Program-made: the position numbers and the translations under genes
Assembly: GCA_963082975.1 (NCBI GenBank)
Contig: OY720345.1
Coordinates: forward strand, 30,760,611 to 30,824,610
Reading direction: 5' to 3'
DNA: 64,000 nt
Source: Labia minor
Lineage: Eukaryota > Arthropoda > Insecta > Dermaptera > Spongiphoridae
Notes under the pieces: model-generated
The model's database searches: none
Told to the model about the DNA's origin: nothing
Seen by the model: the letters and a program-made list of their open reading frames with translations, nothing else
Shown: piece by piece, positions 22,770 through 35,402 of the stretch
Layout of the letters: each line of letters starts with the position of its first letter
How positions within the stretch are numbered: the stretch's first letter is position 1

Positions 22770-23680
22770 TTTAAACTCTTCCCCTAAGAGGAGTGATGTA
22801 AGGTGATCCACTCTCGCCTATATTATTCAATTGCGTACTTGGAGAAATGTTCAAACAACTAAAATGGGATAAAGTGGGAATAAAAATAAATAGAAAATAT
22901 TTAAACAACCTAAGATTTGCTGATGATGTTGTTTTGTTTGGAACGTCAAAGATGAAATTATAAAAATGATTTTACAGTTAAACGAACAAAGTTTAAAGAT
23001 TGGACTAAAGATCAATTATCAAAAATCAGTGATTATAACCAATGGAGAGTTGACCAATATTAAAAATGAAACAAAATGTACCTTCAATTGTATGTAAAAA
23101 AGAAACAATGTATCTTGGCAGTCTATTGGGTTTGATGATAGAACAGGTCATGAATTAAATCGTAGAATCGGCTTATGTTGGAAGAAATTTTGATCATTAA
23201 AAATAATAACATTAACATCAATTCCAAAATAAGTGTCCTAAAGAAATACGTACTCCCTACACTAACTTACGGGATACAAACTTGGTCTTTAACTAGAAAG
23301 AATATGGAAAGATTAGAAGCTACCCAAAGATCCTTATTAAGAAGCTTCTTATGGGTAAAGAGAAAAGACCAAGTTAGGAATGAATTAATTTACAAAAAGA
23401 CGCATACGACTAAAATTAGTTTCTATATTAAAAGTATGAAATGGAGATGGGCCGGGCACCTAACAAGAACCGAAGACGAAAGATGGAGCAAGCTAATTAC
23501 AGAATGGTACCCACTAAATAAAAAGAGAAAAGTAGGAAGACAGCGAACGAGATGAACCGACGACATTACAATGACTACAGGGGTTGAATAGCAAAGAATT
23601 GCCAAAAAGAGAGAAGTTTGGAGACAAATGGGAGAGGCCTATGCCCTCAAGAGCCTAGTTCCACTTTAATAAAAAAAAGA
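22770..23680 (+). mobile_element. RTE-like LINE, 5'-truncated and broken
   Basis: Reverse transcriptase motifs are visible: GDPLSPILFNCVLGEM (stop in the preceding RQ position), then RFADDVVLFGTS with the catalytic Asp pair. After frameshifts, the long frame 23,175-23,555 encodes LPTLTYGIQTWSLTRKNMER and MKWRWAGHLTRTEDERWSK, with TDDIT following an in-frame TGA. The element ends with SLVPL, a stop and TTTAATAAAAAAAAG, consistent with a short A-rich LINE tail. Dead copy. Confidence 0.75.
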
Positions 23681-24493
23681 ATGTGTATATATTTATTTTA
23701 GTTTGTAATTGGTTATTATAGAAATTAAGTAATGGTTGTAAATGAATTTATATGTAAATGTGTATGTTTGATCCATGAGTATGTATATCAGAACAGTGTA
23801 ATTTTTGCTCGATTGCTGCTGCAATCTGCAGGTATTTCTAGATAATTATTCTTTTCATGAATCTTTATTCACTCTCTTCAAACGTTTCTTTTTGAGTAAA
23901 AGGTGCTTATGTGTTTTCCAAATTCATTCAACTATTTTTTTGTTTTATCCCTCCAAGTGATTTTCACTCATTCATCAAACTATAGCTATAGTTAAATTCA
24001 TATTTTTACCTCCTAAGAATCATTTTGGGCTCTCCCTTTTATACCAGAAGTCATCGTATGTTGCAACCTTCCAAAGCGACCACTTTCTGAATAATATCAT
24101 CTCCAACTGGTGTTTTACCTTTCATTCAATAAACAACTACAAGCGTGAGTAAAAATTCAATACATTTGCATTTTATTATTTTTTGAATTTAATTATTTCC
24201 CCCCCCCCTCCGTGCCCAGGCGCTACAGTGTATATAAATAATGTAATTCTGAACCATTAAAAAAAGGCTATAAATATATAAATGATCCTTACATCTGTCT
24301 AAACATTTCTAAATGCGCGCTCTATGAAAGTAATTCCTGCTCTATTGAAGATGTGTAAATATAAAAGTTTTGAGTCACCGCCAATTACTTTTTATAGAAT
24401 TGAATAAATGGATATTTTAAAATTTTGTTCTTCAGATTCTTAAGGAGACATCAATATTAAATATTATTAATTGAATGTTCATATTAACTAGGC
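23681..24493. other. Intergenic DNA
   Basis: Contains a poly-C run (about 24,200-24,208). No gene was recognised. Confidence 0.45.
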
Positions 24494-24784
24494 TCTAGGT
24501 TCCCAAACTTTTTAGTGTTGTAGACCCCTTGCCATATTTTTCGGTTTTGGATAGAGCCCCTACTTAAACTGAAATTGATTTTTTGTAAAACTATTTAACC
24601 TTTTTTTAGAGCCATAATGAATTGAATTATAAGATAGTATAATGTAAGTAAATAGGCTTGAGACCCACTATCGTAGACCCCCATTTTCATTTCATGGACC
24701 CCCAAATTTTTTATTCGCTGGCGTAGACCCCTTGCAGGTTGCCATAGACCCCTGGGGTCGATATAGTTATATTGGGAATCACTG
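24494..24784. mobile_element. hAT-type non-autonomous element, weak TSD
   Basis: Inverted relative of the element at 32,927-33,196. Ends read CTAGGTTCCCAAACTTTTT and GGGAATCACTG; the body repeats TAGACCCC(T/C) several times. Flanks AACTAGGC and ACCTAGAG agree at five of eight positions, so the target duplication is degenerate. Confidence 0.65.
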
Positions 24785-26680
24785 ACCTAGAGGAAACTAA
24801 TAAACGATCTTAACTTTAAGTAAAAAAATATTGAGTATTAAGGTCAAGTACTGGGTACTCAGAATATTAGTTGTGAAATCAATTACTTGTACAGACGGTG
24901 ATGTAGTAGTATTAAGTTAAATTTTATTCGGCTTGTCACACTGTAGGCTTATATTTATTTATTTTCTTTAAATAAAATTTATTTAGTTTTTAACTAATAG
25001 TTGTCTAAATTTATTTTTGATTTTTTTAAAACTAATTTTTTTGTTTTGAAACTAACATTTTGTTTAAGGGAATAGTATATGGACACTCTACCTTAATTAA
25101 TTTATGTGTTGAAAAATAATAGAATTTTTTGTAAAAATTATATATCTACCTAATATATATGTGTGTGTGTGTGTGTTTGTATATAAGCATAAGTTTTATT
25201 TAATTTATTAGTTAAATATATATTTTTATTAAATCTGATAACTTTAAAATATTAATTATATTATTAATGAATCTTTGATAGAGAAGAGGGTCTTTATATC
25301 TAATTTAGGTTTAAAGAGCGAGGGTTACTAACTCCTCATTCCATTTTCTACTTTAATCCGATTCTCTCTGGGACATATGAGCTGTGATTAAAAGAACCAA
25401 TTATTTTTTTCTTTAATAATATTTTGAAGAGGGATAATTTCAAAATTAAATAAAGATAAAGGAAATATGTAAAACGTAACATGGTGTTGCCACAGTTACT
25501 GAAGCATGTATAATAAAACTAGCATTTTAAATAAATAAATAAATAAATATAAAATAAGAAATAAATAAACATAACAAATTAATTTTTAAGTTTTTTTTTT
25601 TAGAATATTTTTATTTATAAATTAAATTATTACTTTTTTGATAATTATGATTTATTAATTTATCATGAAAATAAAAATATCTTTGTCTGTCTCAACTCAA
25701 CAACAACAACAACAAATATGCACATAGAGACAAAGAGAGAGAGAGTTGTCAATTATCATTTATATAAAAGTTTATTTTTCATATTTTTTGTTTTGTTTTG
25801 TTATTCAAAATGCAAGCCCCTATTTATATATATATGAGTTTCTCTTGTATGCACTTGGAGGTGACGACGCAAAGGGGGAGGATAAAATGCATTCCATCCA
25901 TCGAATAGAGTAATAATAAAAAAAAATACATAGTTTAGTACATGTGAGTGAAAGAGCGACGAAAGCAATTAGAAAAATGACAAAATGCAATTCAATTATG
26001 CAATTTTGTTTTGCCCAAAAACACATTTTATCATTCGTTCGACATTTTAGACAAGCCTAATATAGATACAAACGCATTGGTGCATGGGAGAGAGTGAGAG
26101 AGGGGTTGAAAGAGAGCTTATATGAATATTAAGGGTAGTGAAAATATTTTATCTGAAAAGATAAAAATACTAGTTGTTTTGTGTTGTATAGATAGGGGGA
26201 AATTTATTATCAAAAGTTCAAATATTTAATATAAATAAATGGCATATACTCTTTCTATTAAATAGGAAGGGATGTGTAAATTGTATATTTATTGTTTGTT
26301 TTATTTAAAAACAGATGTAAATTTATAATTATTTACACACATATACTTAGATTAATTTAAAGGAGAAAACATTTTAAAAGAAGTATAAATTTAGGCAATG
26401 AAGGATTTAGGGTATGGGATATATATGTGGAGTTTTAGAGATCATTTAAATTAAGTTACAATTACTTTTATTATTTTACACATATTTGATTAATTGAGCG
26501 TAAATCGGGTACTCCCTTTGCATTCTAAAATATCTATTTTATTTATATATTATATATATGGTATATTCAATCTTTTTTACTGAACATTAATGAGAATTTA
26601 TATTTATTTACCTATAAAGATATTATGTTAAGGAAATTTATATATACACAGATATATTATAGGAATTTATTTTTGGGGTT
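24785..26680. other. AT-rich intergenic DNA
   Basis: A (TG)n run lies at about 25,159-25,176, AAC triplets at about 25,700-25,715 and GA runs near 25,735 and 26,090. No gene recognised. Confidence 0.5.
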
Positions 26681-26684
26681 GATT

Positions 26685-26862
26685 GGACCCATTATAATCT
26701 TGGTCACTCAAACTGTGACCCAGAATCCCAAAAAAATCCTTAAAAAAAACCCTCAAGAAAATGGCGTCAAAATGGGCACCGATAAGTCTAGGCTCAAATC
26801 TCACAATAAAATATGAAAATAATTGGATGGGGGGGAACTCATAATAATAAAAACATTAAAAA
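26685..26862 (+). mobile_element. Dispersed repeat, MITE family member
   Basis: Shares AAATGGCG(T/C)CAAA(A/T)TGGG and CAAATCTCACAATAAAA with 31,314-31,505. Its right end also resembles that of the MITE at 2,911-3,087. The 63-codon frame over it is incidental. Confidence 0.45.
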
Positions 26863-26961
26863 TATAAATGATGATGATGATAAATTATTTAACTATTTAA
26901 TTATTCAAATATATATTATTATTATATAAATATTTAATTTAAATTACTTTATATATTTATA

Positions 26962-27000
<39 letters not shown>

Positions 27001-27165
27001 TTTATATATTTATATATATATATTAAGATTAGAGAGTAAATAATTAAAAAAAAAATTTAAAGTAATTTAAATTTTACATTGATCTATTTTAATCATTTGT
27101 TCAGTTAAATAATTTATCACAAAATTAAATTACTTTAAATCTTTTTTTTTTTTAAATTATTTAAT

Positions 27166-27211
<46 letters not shown>

Positions 27212-28530
27212 TAAATTAATAATAGTTTTGATATTCATAACACAATTGTTATTATTAAGATCTCAATTAATATTAGAAATTATTTTTTAAAAAAAAGATA
27301 TTTTTTGAAAGTAATTTAAATTGAACATTTTATTTATTTTAATCATAGATTCAGTTAAATAATTTATCATAAAAGATTAATTATATAATTATTTTTATAT
27401 GATATACTTGTTCATATTTCATTACGTCCAATATATAAATCGTATATTAATTAATTGCATTGAACACAAATGCAAATCAATTGATTATGTTGAATTTTTG
27501 TTAATATTTTTTCTTCTTCTCTTTTCAAAAGTTAATCAAAATAAGTGCAAAATGCATTATCTTGATTTCACTGGCACGGATATGGGATGTTAAAAGAATA
27601 GATAGATAGATGCACGTGTGTGAGTGATAAAAACGACAGATGTGGTCTTTTGAGGGTGGTTGACTGAGTTGAGTTTGGAGAGATTTATGACTAGAATTCA
27701 ATAGACACCCAGCAGCATCAACGCACACATCACTTGCTCAATGTCGCATTAACGATCTTGAAACGAGCAACCAACCACCCCTAATATTACTGCTACTATT
27801 AATGTTCACCCGTCGACCCACCCTTTACAAGTTTCAAATCCATCCCTCCACTATCCAAGATATATTCTACATAAAATGAATAAAAAAAATAGAAAATGTC
27901 TAATAAAAAATATAAAATTTTAAATAGATTTAATTTAATATAATGAGTATTTTTAGCAGACTAGTTCTTAAAGATGTAGGGAAATTGTAGCGCAATCAAA
28001 TTCTCAGGTGTGCTTTGATTCAATTGAAAAACCAGGTTAAAATTTATTAAAATTTTTATTTTTAAAATATGCCTAGTAATTTACATATAACATATCGATT
28101 AGTTGTAAACTGAAGTTTTAATGAAAATATTTTGAAATAAATAGTATTATAATGAAATTTAAAGTCTTATCTCTTTAAAGAAAACGTATACTTAATGATT
28201 GTTCTGGTGTTAAGCCTAACAGCATGACATGTAAAGTTTTCAAATTTGTGTATGGTCCACCTTGGGACACGAGATATTTCAAGTTAACTTTTATTTTATA
28301 AAAATGTAACGAGTTTAAAATATTTGTTGATTTAATTTACTTAATCTGTCTTTATTAATCGTTATTATTATTTCTATTTTAAGAAAGTATTATAATGACA
28401 AGGATCAGAAATAAAGAAGAATATCAAAAAAATAAGTTGACCTATGGCCAGGTCCGAACCGACCGACGGTTTGAAATAAATTAATTTCCAGCTACAGAAA
28501 CAATTTCAAATAATTTTAATATATCTATTA
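26863..28530. other. AT-rich DNA with long TA arrays
   Basis: TA arrays at about 26,965-26,998 and 27,171-27,208, partly flanked by similar AT-rich sequence (AGTAATTTAAATT...CATTTTATTTATTTTAATC-like), suggesting local duplication. The block 27,590-27,860 is less AT-rich but shows no gene. Confidence 0.45.
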
Positions 28531-29050
28531 ATGTAATAAAAAACTGATATGGATATAACATAAATATTTTTAATTTTATTTTATTTATAATATATATGTA
28601 AGACCAGGCTGTGACGTCATGAATGGCTGGATGACGTCATATAATTTTAATTAAGAAAAAACTAATAAAGATGATTTTTCTCGAGTATAAAACCAATGCA
28701 AAGTGAATGATTCGTGATAATATGTAAAAAATCTCCTCATGTGAAATTTGGTATGAAAATAACCCTTCCCTTCCTATCGTCGATCGCTAATACTACCACT
28801 TCCCCTTTCCGGATTTGCACCAAAAGTTGATCAATTCATCCCACTGATGCATTAAGTAAATATACCAAATTTCATCAAAATCCGTTGAGCCGTTCAGGCT
28901 TTACACATCTATACGGACGCACGGACGGACAGACATGCTAAAAATACTTTTTTCTGATAAGAAAATGCATGATTCGTGGAGATATGTAAAAATCTCCACA
29001 TGTGAAATTTGGTGTGAAAACAATACCTCCCTTACTATCGTCGGTCGGTA
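28531..29050. mobile_element. Long-TIR foldback element, one-armed inverted copy
   Basis: Reverse-complement relative of 16,904-17,430. It keeps the core with two TGACGTCA sites (28,612 and 28,632, the same 20-bp spacing) and one arm (28,934-29,050) ending TATCGTCGGTCGGTAA. The other arm is absent: similarity starts at ATGTAATAAAAAAC. Confidence 0.78.
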
Positions 29051-30841
29051 ATTAAGTAGTTCATTGTAAACAAAAATGTAAAATATTAATTTCTCTCTAA
29101 TAGCTTTATTGTTTTAACTTACTTAATAACGTAATAACTTACTCCATCATTTTAATTTTTTTTTCTTTTCTTGGAGAAACAATTTTAATTAAAATTTAAA
29201 AATATTTATTTAACTTTTCACATTTACTTTTAACTGTCCCAAGATGAGCCACAAGGTAGTTCTATAATATAATAGATAGGAGATCCATAGTTATTTAATA
29301 ACGTAGAAAAAGGTTACATGAATACTAGATCAAATTTTGATAATAATTCATCAAAATAAAAATATAGAATTGTAAGCAGGTCTCCCATATAATATAAAAA
29401 TACTTTTTTACTATATCTCGCCAGACTAAGTTATTAAATTAAATTTTAAAATATAAGTACTAATCAATAAATATGAACAGATTTATATTAGATTGAAAAA
29501 ATAAATGCTGCTCTATTAAATTAAAACCAGTTAAATATATGAGGTAGCCTCCATATGAATCAATATATATACTTACATTATATTTCTGGCTCTGTTTTAA
29601 CACGAATACTTTTGAAGCATCGGACCTCCCACATATACATTATATATTATATTTATTATATTTAATTTAAAAAAATAAATTAATAAGCATACTTATATCA
29701 GATAATTATAAAGAAAAAATATATAATTTTTATTTTTGAAACTCTTAAAAAAAAATCTGTTCAATTTTTGATATTTTATATTTTTAAAAGAGTTAAAATA
29801 GTCAATGTTGAAAAATATTTTAGAAAATATAACTAAAATTCATTTATTAATTTATTGACACGTAATTTCTGATAATGTTTTGTATCGATAATTAGTATCA
29901 AAAAATGTAATTATTAATAAAATAAAAGTTATATAAGTTTCAGTCCCGTAATCAGAACCCTTTTCATGATTTTATTATTTTATTATTTTGTAATTATTAT
30001 TAATAAGAAATTAATTGAATAAATATTGAATTTAATAAAATCGATTGAATATTGTTTTTTTTTCAAACATTCTTAATAAAATAAACATTTTTTATTTGCA
30101 TTTTAGATAAATACTTAATTAATAAGACTAAATTATTATTAATTAGTTAGTAAGTAAACAACAATAAATATAATAAAAAAAACTATAGATAATTTAAATA
30201 AATAATTTAATAAATAGATTTTTTTATAAAATTATTAATAATATTTTCTTTGATTGAAAAATTTAGACATTTATATAATTAATAAGAATAAATTAATTTT
30301 CAGTCAATTACTAGTGAATGATTAAGGATTAATTTCTGTTCAGAAGCCAATCACTTATGTAGCTCAAATGCCAAGTGAATGGATTTTTGGTTCACTGCTC
30401 ACCTGCTAGCAGGGGTCAAGCGAGGATACAAGGGAGATGGTGAAGTGCGCGCGCGAATCATTAAAGTATTGGCATTTATTTAAAAAAATTCAATAAATAT
30501 ATTTAATATTATCATTCACAGATGACCATTTGCAAACAATTATAGGAAGTACTAACTTTGTATCCAATTATGATAAAATATATCTCAAAAAAACAATTAC
30601 ATTCATCACATTAATGCAAAATTTAATCTCTTAGCAATATGTTTATTAATAAATGAAACTGTCCAATTTATAGTTACCATTGTACGAGTATAGGTACAAA
30701 ATTTATATATTAGTATACATACATGTAATTATTACATATTTTGTAAATATAATGGCAAATATTTAGCGAAAAAAATATTTATAGTAATAAAATTTTTTAT
30801 TAGATTCTTCGTTAGGGCAGTAAAATATAATATATATTTTA
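29051..30841. other. AT-rich intergenic DNA
   Basis: No gene, repeat boundary or promoter recognised. A short GC-rich spot (GTGCGCGCGCG) is at about 30,445. Confidence 0.5.
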
Positions 30842-30914
30842 ACATGTCTGGTCCCCAGATCTTTAAAATTTTTATACTTGGCCCTTTCCTAAAAAAGTTT
30901 GCCGACCCCTGGAT
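30842..30914. mobile_element. hAT-like terminal fragment
   Basis: AAAAAAGTTTGCCGACCCCT is the terminal type seen in the element at 4,257-4,504. The opposite end is not visible. Confidence 0.4.
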
Positions 30915-30994
30915 TAAATAATTATTATTTAACCGCTAAGAACTCACAAAGTAAATCAAAAATTACATACTCATTAAACCCAAATACCTAATAC

Positions 30995-31211
30995 CAGTGG
31001 CGTAACTAGGGGGGAGCAGGGGGGGACATATGTCCCCGGGCGCCAAATTTAGGGGGCGCAAAATTAGGGAAGCCAATTTGGAACAAAAGAAGAATTAATA
31101 TTTAAAGTTAAACTGTATTGTGTGTAAGTCAATAAATATTATTTATACGCTTATTAAAATCTGTTAAACCTGTTTCGTTATTCGTCATTAATATTCTTTA
31201 AAAAAAAATTA

Positions 31212-31242
<31 letters not shown>

Positions 31243-31305
31243 CACGAAAGGGGGCGCTGATTTCTCAGTTGCCCCCAGGCGCAAGAACCTCACGGTACGC
31301 CACTG
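30995..31305. mobile_element. hAT-type non-autonomous element with exact 8-bp TSD
   Basis: Ends CAGTGGCGTA and TACGCCACTG are perfect 10-bp inverted repeats. CCTAATAC duplicates at 30,987-30,994 and 31,306-31,313. GC-rich inner ends (AGGGGGGAGCAGGGGGGG; TTGCCCCCAGGCGC) flank an AT core with a (TA)n tract. 311 bp, non-coding. It sits immediately beside a member of the CAAATCTCACAATAAAA repeat family. Confidence 0.88.
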
Positions 31306-31313
31306 CCTAATAC

Positions 31314-31505
31314 GGACTTTTGGTCAAATTGACTAAAAACCAGAATTCCAAAAAATTCGCTTCCAAAACAAAGCTCTGTTGAAAATGGCGCCAAATTGGG
31401 TGCTGAATCATTGAGATTCAAATCTCACAATAAAACGTGAAAATAACCCGGAAATAACTTCTCATAATTATAAAAACTTTTAAGGTAACCTAAACAAACA
31501 TAAAT
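31314..31505 (+). mobile_element. Dispersed repeat, MITE family member
   Basis: Contains AAAATGGCGCCAAATTGGG, CAAATCTCACAATAAAACG and ATAACCCGGAAATAACTTC. Related to 26,685 and to the right half of 2,911-3,087. Confidence 0.5.
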
Positions 31506-32918
31506 ATGGTATATATATATTATATATAATTTAGATAAAAAAATTTTAAAAAAAATAATTTTTTTTCAATTAAAAAGTTTTTTTTATCAATTATTTAATC
31601 TTATTTTATTATATTAATTCTTTCTTTATATCTGTAAATAATTAATAGATATAATTAATAATATTAAAAAAAAAAATTTAAAAAAAAACTTGGAAACAAT
31701 TTCTAAGAATATACAATTACAATATACAATTTCTAAGAATATAAAGAAGCATACAAATATGTTTTTGATTTGTTGTTTTTAATCTTTTTATTTATTTTTA
31801 ATTTCAGTTTAAAATTATTCTTAAGATCAATATAAAGTTGTAAGATTGATATTAGATATATATTTTTAATTAAGCTAATTGTTTTCTTGTAACCAATGTG
31901 ATAAAAATAAACTCCCTTGAATGTTTTATCTCTTTGTTATTGAAAATAAAAGTAAAACTCTTTAACAAAATGAAACTCTAAAAAAGAAAAAAAAAATCAA
32001 ATTTGTGTTGTATTGAAAAACAAAAAGATTTTTGAGTCACAATCATCAAAAATCGATTAATTTATTTGTCTCAACTTTAGTTATTTATATATATATATGT
32101 GAGAAAATAATGAATACCCATACCCGATTATATGACTCGTAAGCTTTCCTTTATTTTGTCATTTTAATGAAAAAAATTTTAAAAAAAGTATGTTGGCTCC
32201 TTCCTAGATCTATCCATTGCTATCTAATCTAATAAGATGATAGTAAGAGGACTGTATATATGTATATATTCGAGTATATAGATGCATAGAGGATATTCAA
32301 ACCTTCTCTTAAAGCTTTAAACGAGCAGTTAAGGGTCCTTAAGATGAAATTTAATTGTGCAAAGTTGATTCAATTAGACTTTATCGCACCCCTTTATTCT
32401 CCACTTGCGAAACATTTCCATTCTATATCCATCGCTTCCTCCCTACTTCTTGGTTCGCGTAATTCCACCCTTTCTCTCCCTCTCCCTACCTCTCCTCTTT
32501 GAAAGCATAATAGAAATGCTATTAAGCAAGTACATTTATAGATAATTAGTTGTTAAAAAATATAATAAATTGTAATTTTTATATGATAAAAAAGTTTTTA
32601 TTCCATTAACAAACAGGTTGCCAATTTTATAAAAATTATACTTCATTCTTGTGTTCTTATTTTCATATAAGAAATATATAATAATTATTATTGTTTGGCT
32701 TGAAAGTAAGCCTGTGTGTGAATATAATTTAAAAATTAATTACCTTCTGAAAAAATGATAGTAGACACTGAAACAAAGACACTGAAACATAACAAGAGTG
32801 AGAGTGGAATATCATAATGGACACAAAATTATATGATGCCTGAAAAAAAAATTCTCTATATAATAAAATTGTAAATCAAATAATAGATAAATTTAAAAAT
32901 CTGTTCCTGATGCTATTG
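31506..32918. other. AT-rich intergenic DNA
   Basis: The stretch 32,330-32,520 is more complex (CAGTTAAGGGTCCTTAAG, TTGATTCAATTAGAC) and could be regulatory. No coding sequence seen. Confidence 0.4.
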
Positions 32919-32926
32919 CTTTAAAT

Positions 32927-33196
32927 CAGTGGTTTCCAAAGTGGCCTATATCGACCCCCAGGGTCTATGGTAACCTGCAAGGGGTCTACGACAGCGAATA
33001 AAAAAATTTGGAGGTCCATGAAATGAAAATGGGAGTCTACGTTATTGGATCTCAATAGTCTTATAATTCAATTCAATATGGCTCTAAAAAAAAGGTAAAA
33101 TTTTTTTACAAAAAATTTCAGGTTAAGTAGGAGGTGTACCCAAAACCGAAAAACATGGCAAGGGGTCTACGACACAAACAAGTTTGGGAACCTATG
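32927..33196. mobile_element. hAT-type non-autonomous element with exact 8-bp TSD
   Basis: Ends CAGTGGTTTCCAAA and TTTGGGAACCTATG pair with few mismatches. CTTTAAAT flanks both sides (32,919-32,926 and 33,197-33,204). The body repeats GGGGTCTACGAC-type strings. Inverted relative of 24,494-24,784. Confidence 0.87.
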
Positions 33197-33568
33197 CTTT
33201 AAATTAAAAAGTTTTACACTTATGAACTGGATATATTGTTTTAAGAAAATTGCGGATAAGTGTCGAAATATTATTAAATTGGCTTATACGATTTTTATTA
33301 ATATCCTCCATTCTCTTATCTTATTTCTGTATATTCTATAGAACATCAACCAATTTATATATTTAAAAAAAGAACAGAAATTAATTTTTGGTATAAAATT
33401 TTTAATAAGAATTTGTTATGGAATCTTGATAATTCGATGCCTAACTAGGTTAAGGGAGCTTTTCCTTATAATGAATGAAAATAAAAATAATAATTCTAGC
33501 ATTTCCCAGAATTGTTAAAATACTAGAAAATAAACCCAGTTTGGCGGGTATTTTAATGTGATAATTAA

Positions 33569-35402
33569 CCCTTAGGACTCCTATGTCGAGTGTGGCTCGA
33601 CATCATATTTCTTACACCAACTCCTTTGTCGAGCTAGACTCGACATTATACATTTTAATTTCAAAAATAATTTAAAATGTTTAAATCTATTTTTTTTTCT
33701 TTCAAATATTTTGTACTTTGTAAATAAAGATTAAATTTATTATATTTGACCAATTTAGATAATTTTAAAATACTTTTTAGTTTTCTTTTTACATTAGAAT
33801 CTAGAGTCATTTGTAGTACTGTCCTCAGGAAAGCAAGTTCTCTTCGCTTTAGATGAAAATCGTGTTTTTTGTCGTCTTTGATATTTTGTTTACATAAAAA
33901 CGTATATTTTAATTAAAATTTTATTATTATAATAATTGAACCGTTATATTTATTTATTTTATGTGCTAAAAAGTATAAAAATTAAGATGCCCCGAATCAA
34001 GAGAAAACAAACATTCACCAATGAATATGAAAGTAGTGACGACGAATATATGACTCAAATAGATAATGAACTTGGATTATTGGAAGATGATACAAATTTT
34101 ACTAAAACGTCTGAGCCATTGTTTTCGGTTATTCAAACCGAGACCAGTTCTGACGAAGATATTATTGTAAGAAAAAGAAGAAAAGTTAGAAGACTTATAA
34201 GTGATGATGAGTATAGCAATGAGCAACCATCTATTTCTACATATAATAGGCAGTTTGTTGGAAATGATGCAACTTTATGGACAAATGTCACTGAAGATGA
34301 CAATTATCATCATAACATAAAATTTTCAGTTGGCCAAAATGTTGTTGGACCAAAAGTTCCATCCAGTTGCACATCACCTCTAGAATTTTTTGAGTTGTTT
34401 TTTACTTCTACTCTAATAAAAAAATAGTGAGTGAAACTAATGCATACGCAGCAAAAATAATATCAGAAAAAACACTGAGCAAATATTCCATTTGGCAAAA
34501 TTGGAAAGATGTAACAGAGAGTGAAATGAGAGCCTTTATTGGAGTCATCATAAATATGGGCCTTGTTGTTTCACCAACTTTGGAATCATATTGGTCTCGA
34601 GCATTTCATTTGTAGAAGTCATTTTTTAGAACAATTTTTTCACGCAAACGTTTTTTCCAAATATTTTGGTCACTACATTTGGAAACAATTTCACCAAACA
34701 CTCGAACGACGAGGACAAGGATAGAAAGAGTGAGTAACTTTCTGGATTACCTAAACCAAAAATTTATGGAAAATTATATACCTCGTGAAAATTTGGCAAT
34801 TGACGAATCTACAGTCGGAAGTTATTTTTCTGGGGATTAGAAACATCCATTGTGAACTCATACATTTTATTCAATGAATATTCTAGAAAGGAAAATATCA
34901 CAAAGATGTCACATACAAATTTTAGAGAAAATTTATTGATGAGTCTAATCAAAGACTTTCGCGCTCCTACACAAAAACCCGGCCGATTGTCTACAGATGA
35001 TACTATTCAACGTTTAGATGGGAAGACTCATTTTATTTTTTCTCATACAAAACACAAAGACTGTATGGTATGTTCCAATCGAAAAATCAAAGGAGGGAGA
35101 AAAGAAACAACATTCTATTGTGATACTTGTGATAGGAAACCCGGTCTTCATCCAGGAGAATGTTTTAAAAATTATCATACTATGAAAAATTATAAATAAT
35201 TAAGGTAAATAAATTGGTCAAATATATAAATTTATCATTCTTTACTATCCTACTAGTTAATATAATCGAAAAAATATTTGTTACACACTCTGCACTGTTA
35301 CAACACAAGCTTTTATTGAGACACTATTTTTTTTATCTATTTTGCAAATGAATTGAGGAGTTGTTGGTTGGTAAAAAAAAAAAAAATTAGGAGTGCAAAG
35401 GG
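33569..35402 (+). mobile_element. piggyBac-type transposon, internally deleted
   Basis: The left end CCCTTAGGACTCC follows TTAA (33,565-33,568), the piggyBac target. The right end GGAGTGCAAAGGG (35,390-35,402) matches the inverted left end at 11 of 13 positions, but the flank reads AATT rather than TTAA. Two near-perfect subterminal hairpins with 5-base loops lie at 33,583-33,603 (ATGTCGAG/CTCGACAT) and 33,627-33,645 (TGTCGAG/CTCGACA). About 1.83 kb, shorter than typical autonomous copies. Confidence 0.75.
33987..35199 (+). pseudogene. piggyBac transposase, broken
   Basis: The acidic N-terminus starts MPRIKRKQTFTNEYESSDDE and continues to CTSPLEFFELFF. At an A-run near 34,420 the frame shifts, then NAYAAKIISEKTLSKYSIWQ continues. 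A TAG (34,613-34,615) and a later stop follow. The first catalytic aspartate motif, LAIDESTVG, is present at about 34,796-34,822. The next codons jump to NSYILFNEYSRKENI, so the central core with the other two aspartates is deleted. The C-terminal cysteine-rich domain remains intact: CMVC, FYCDTC, GLHPGEC and FKNYH, ending at 35,199. Confidence 0.8.
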
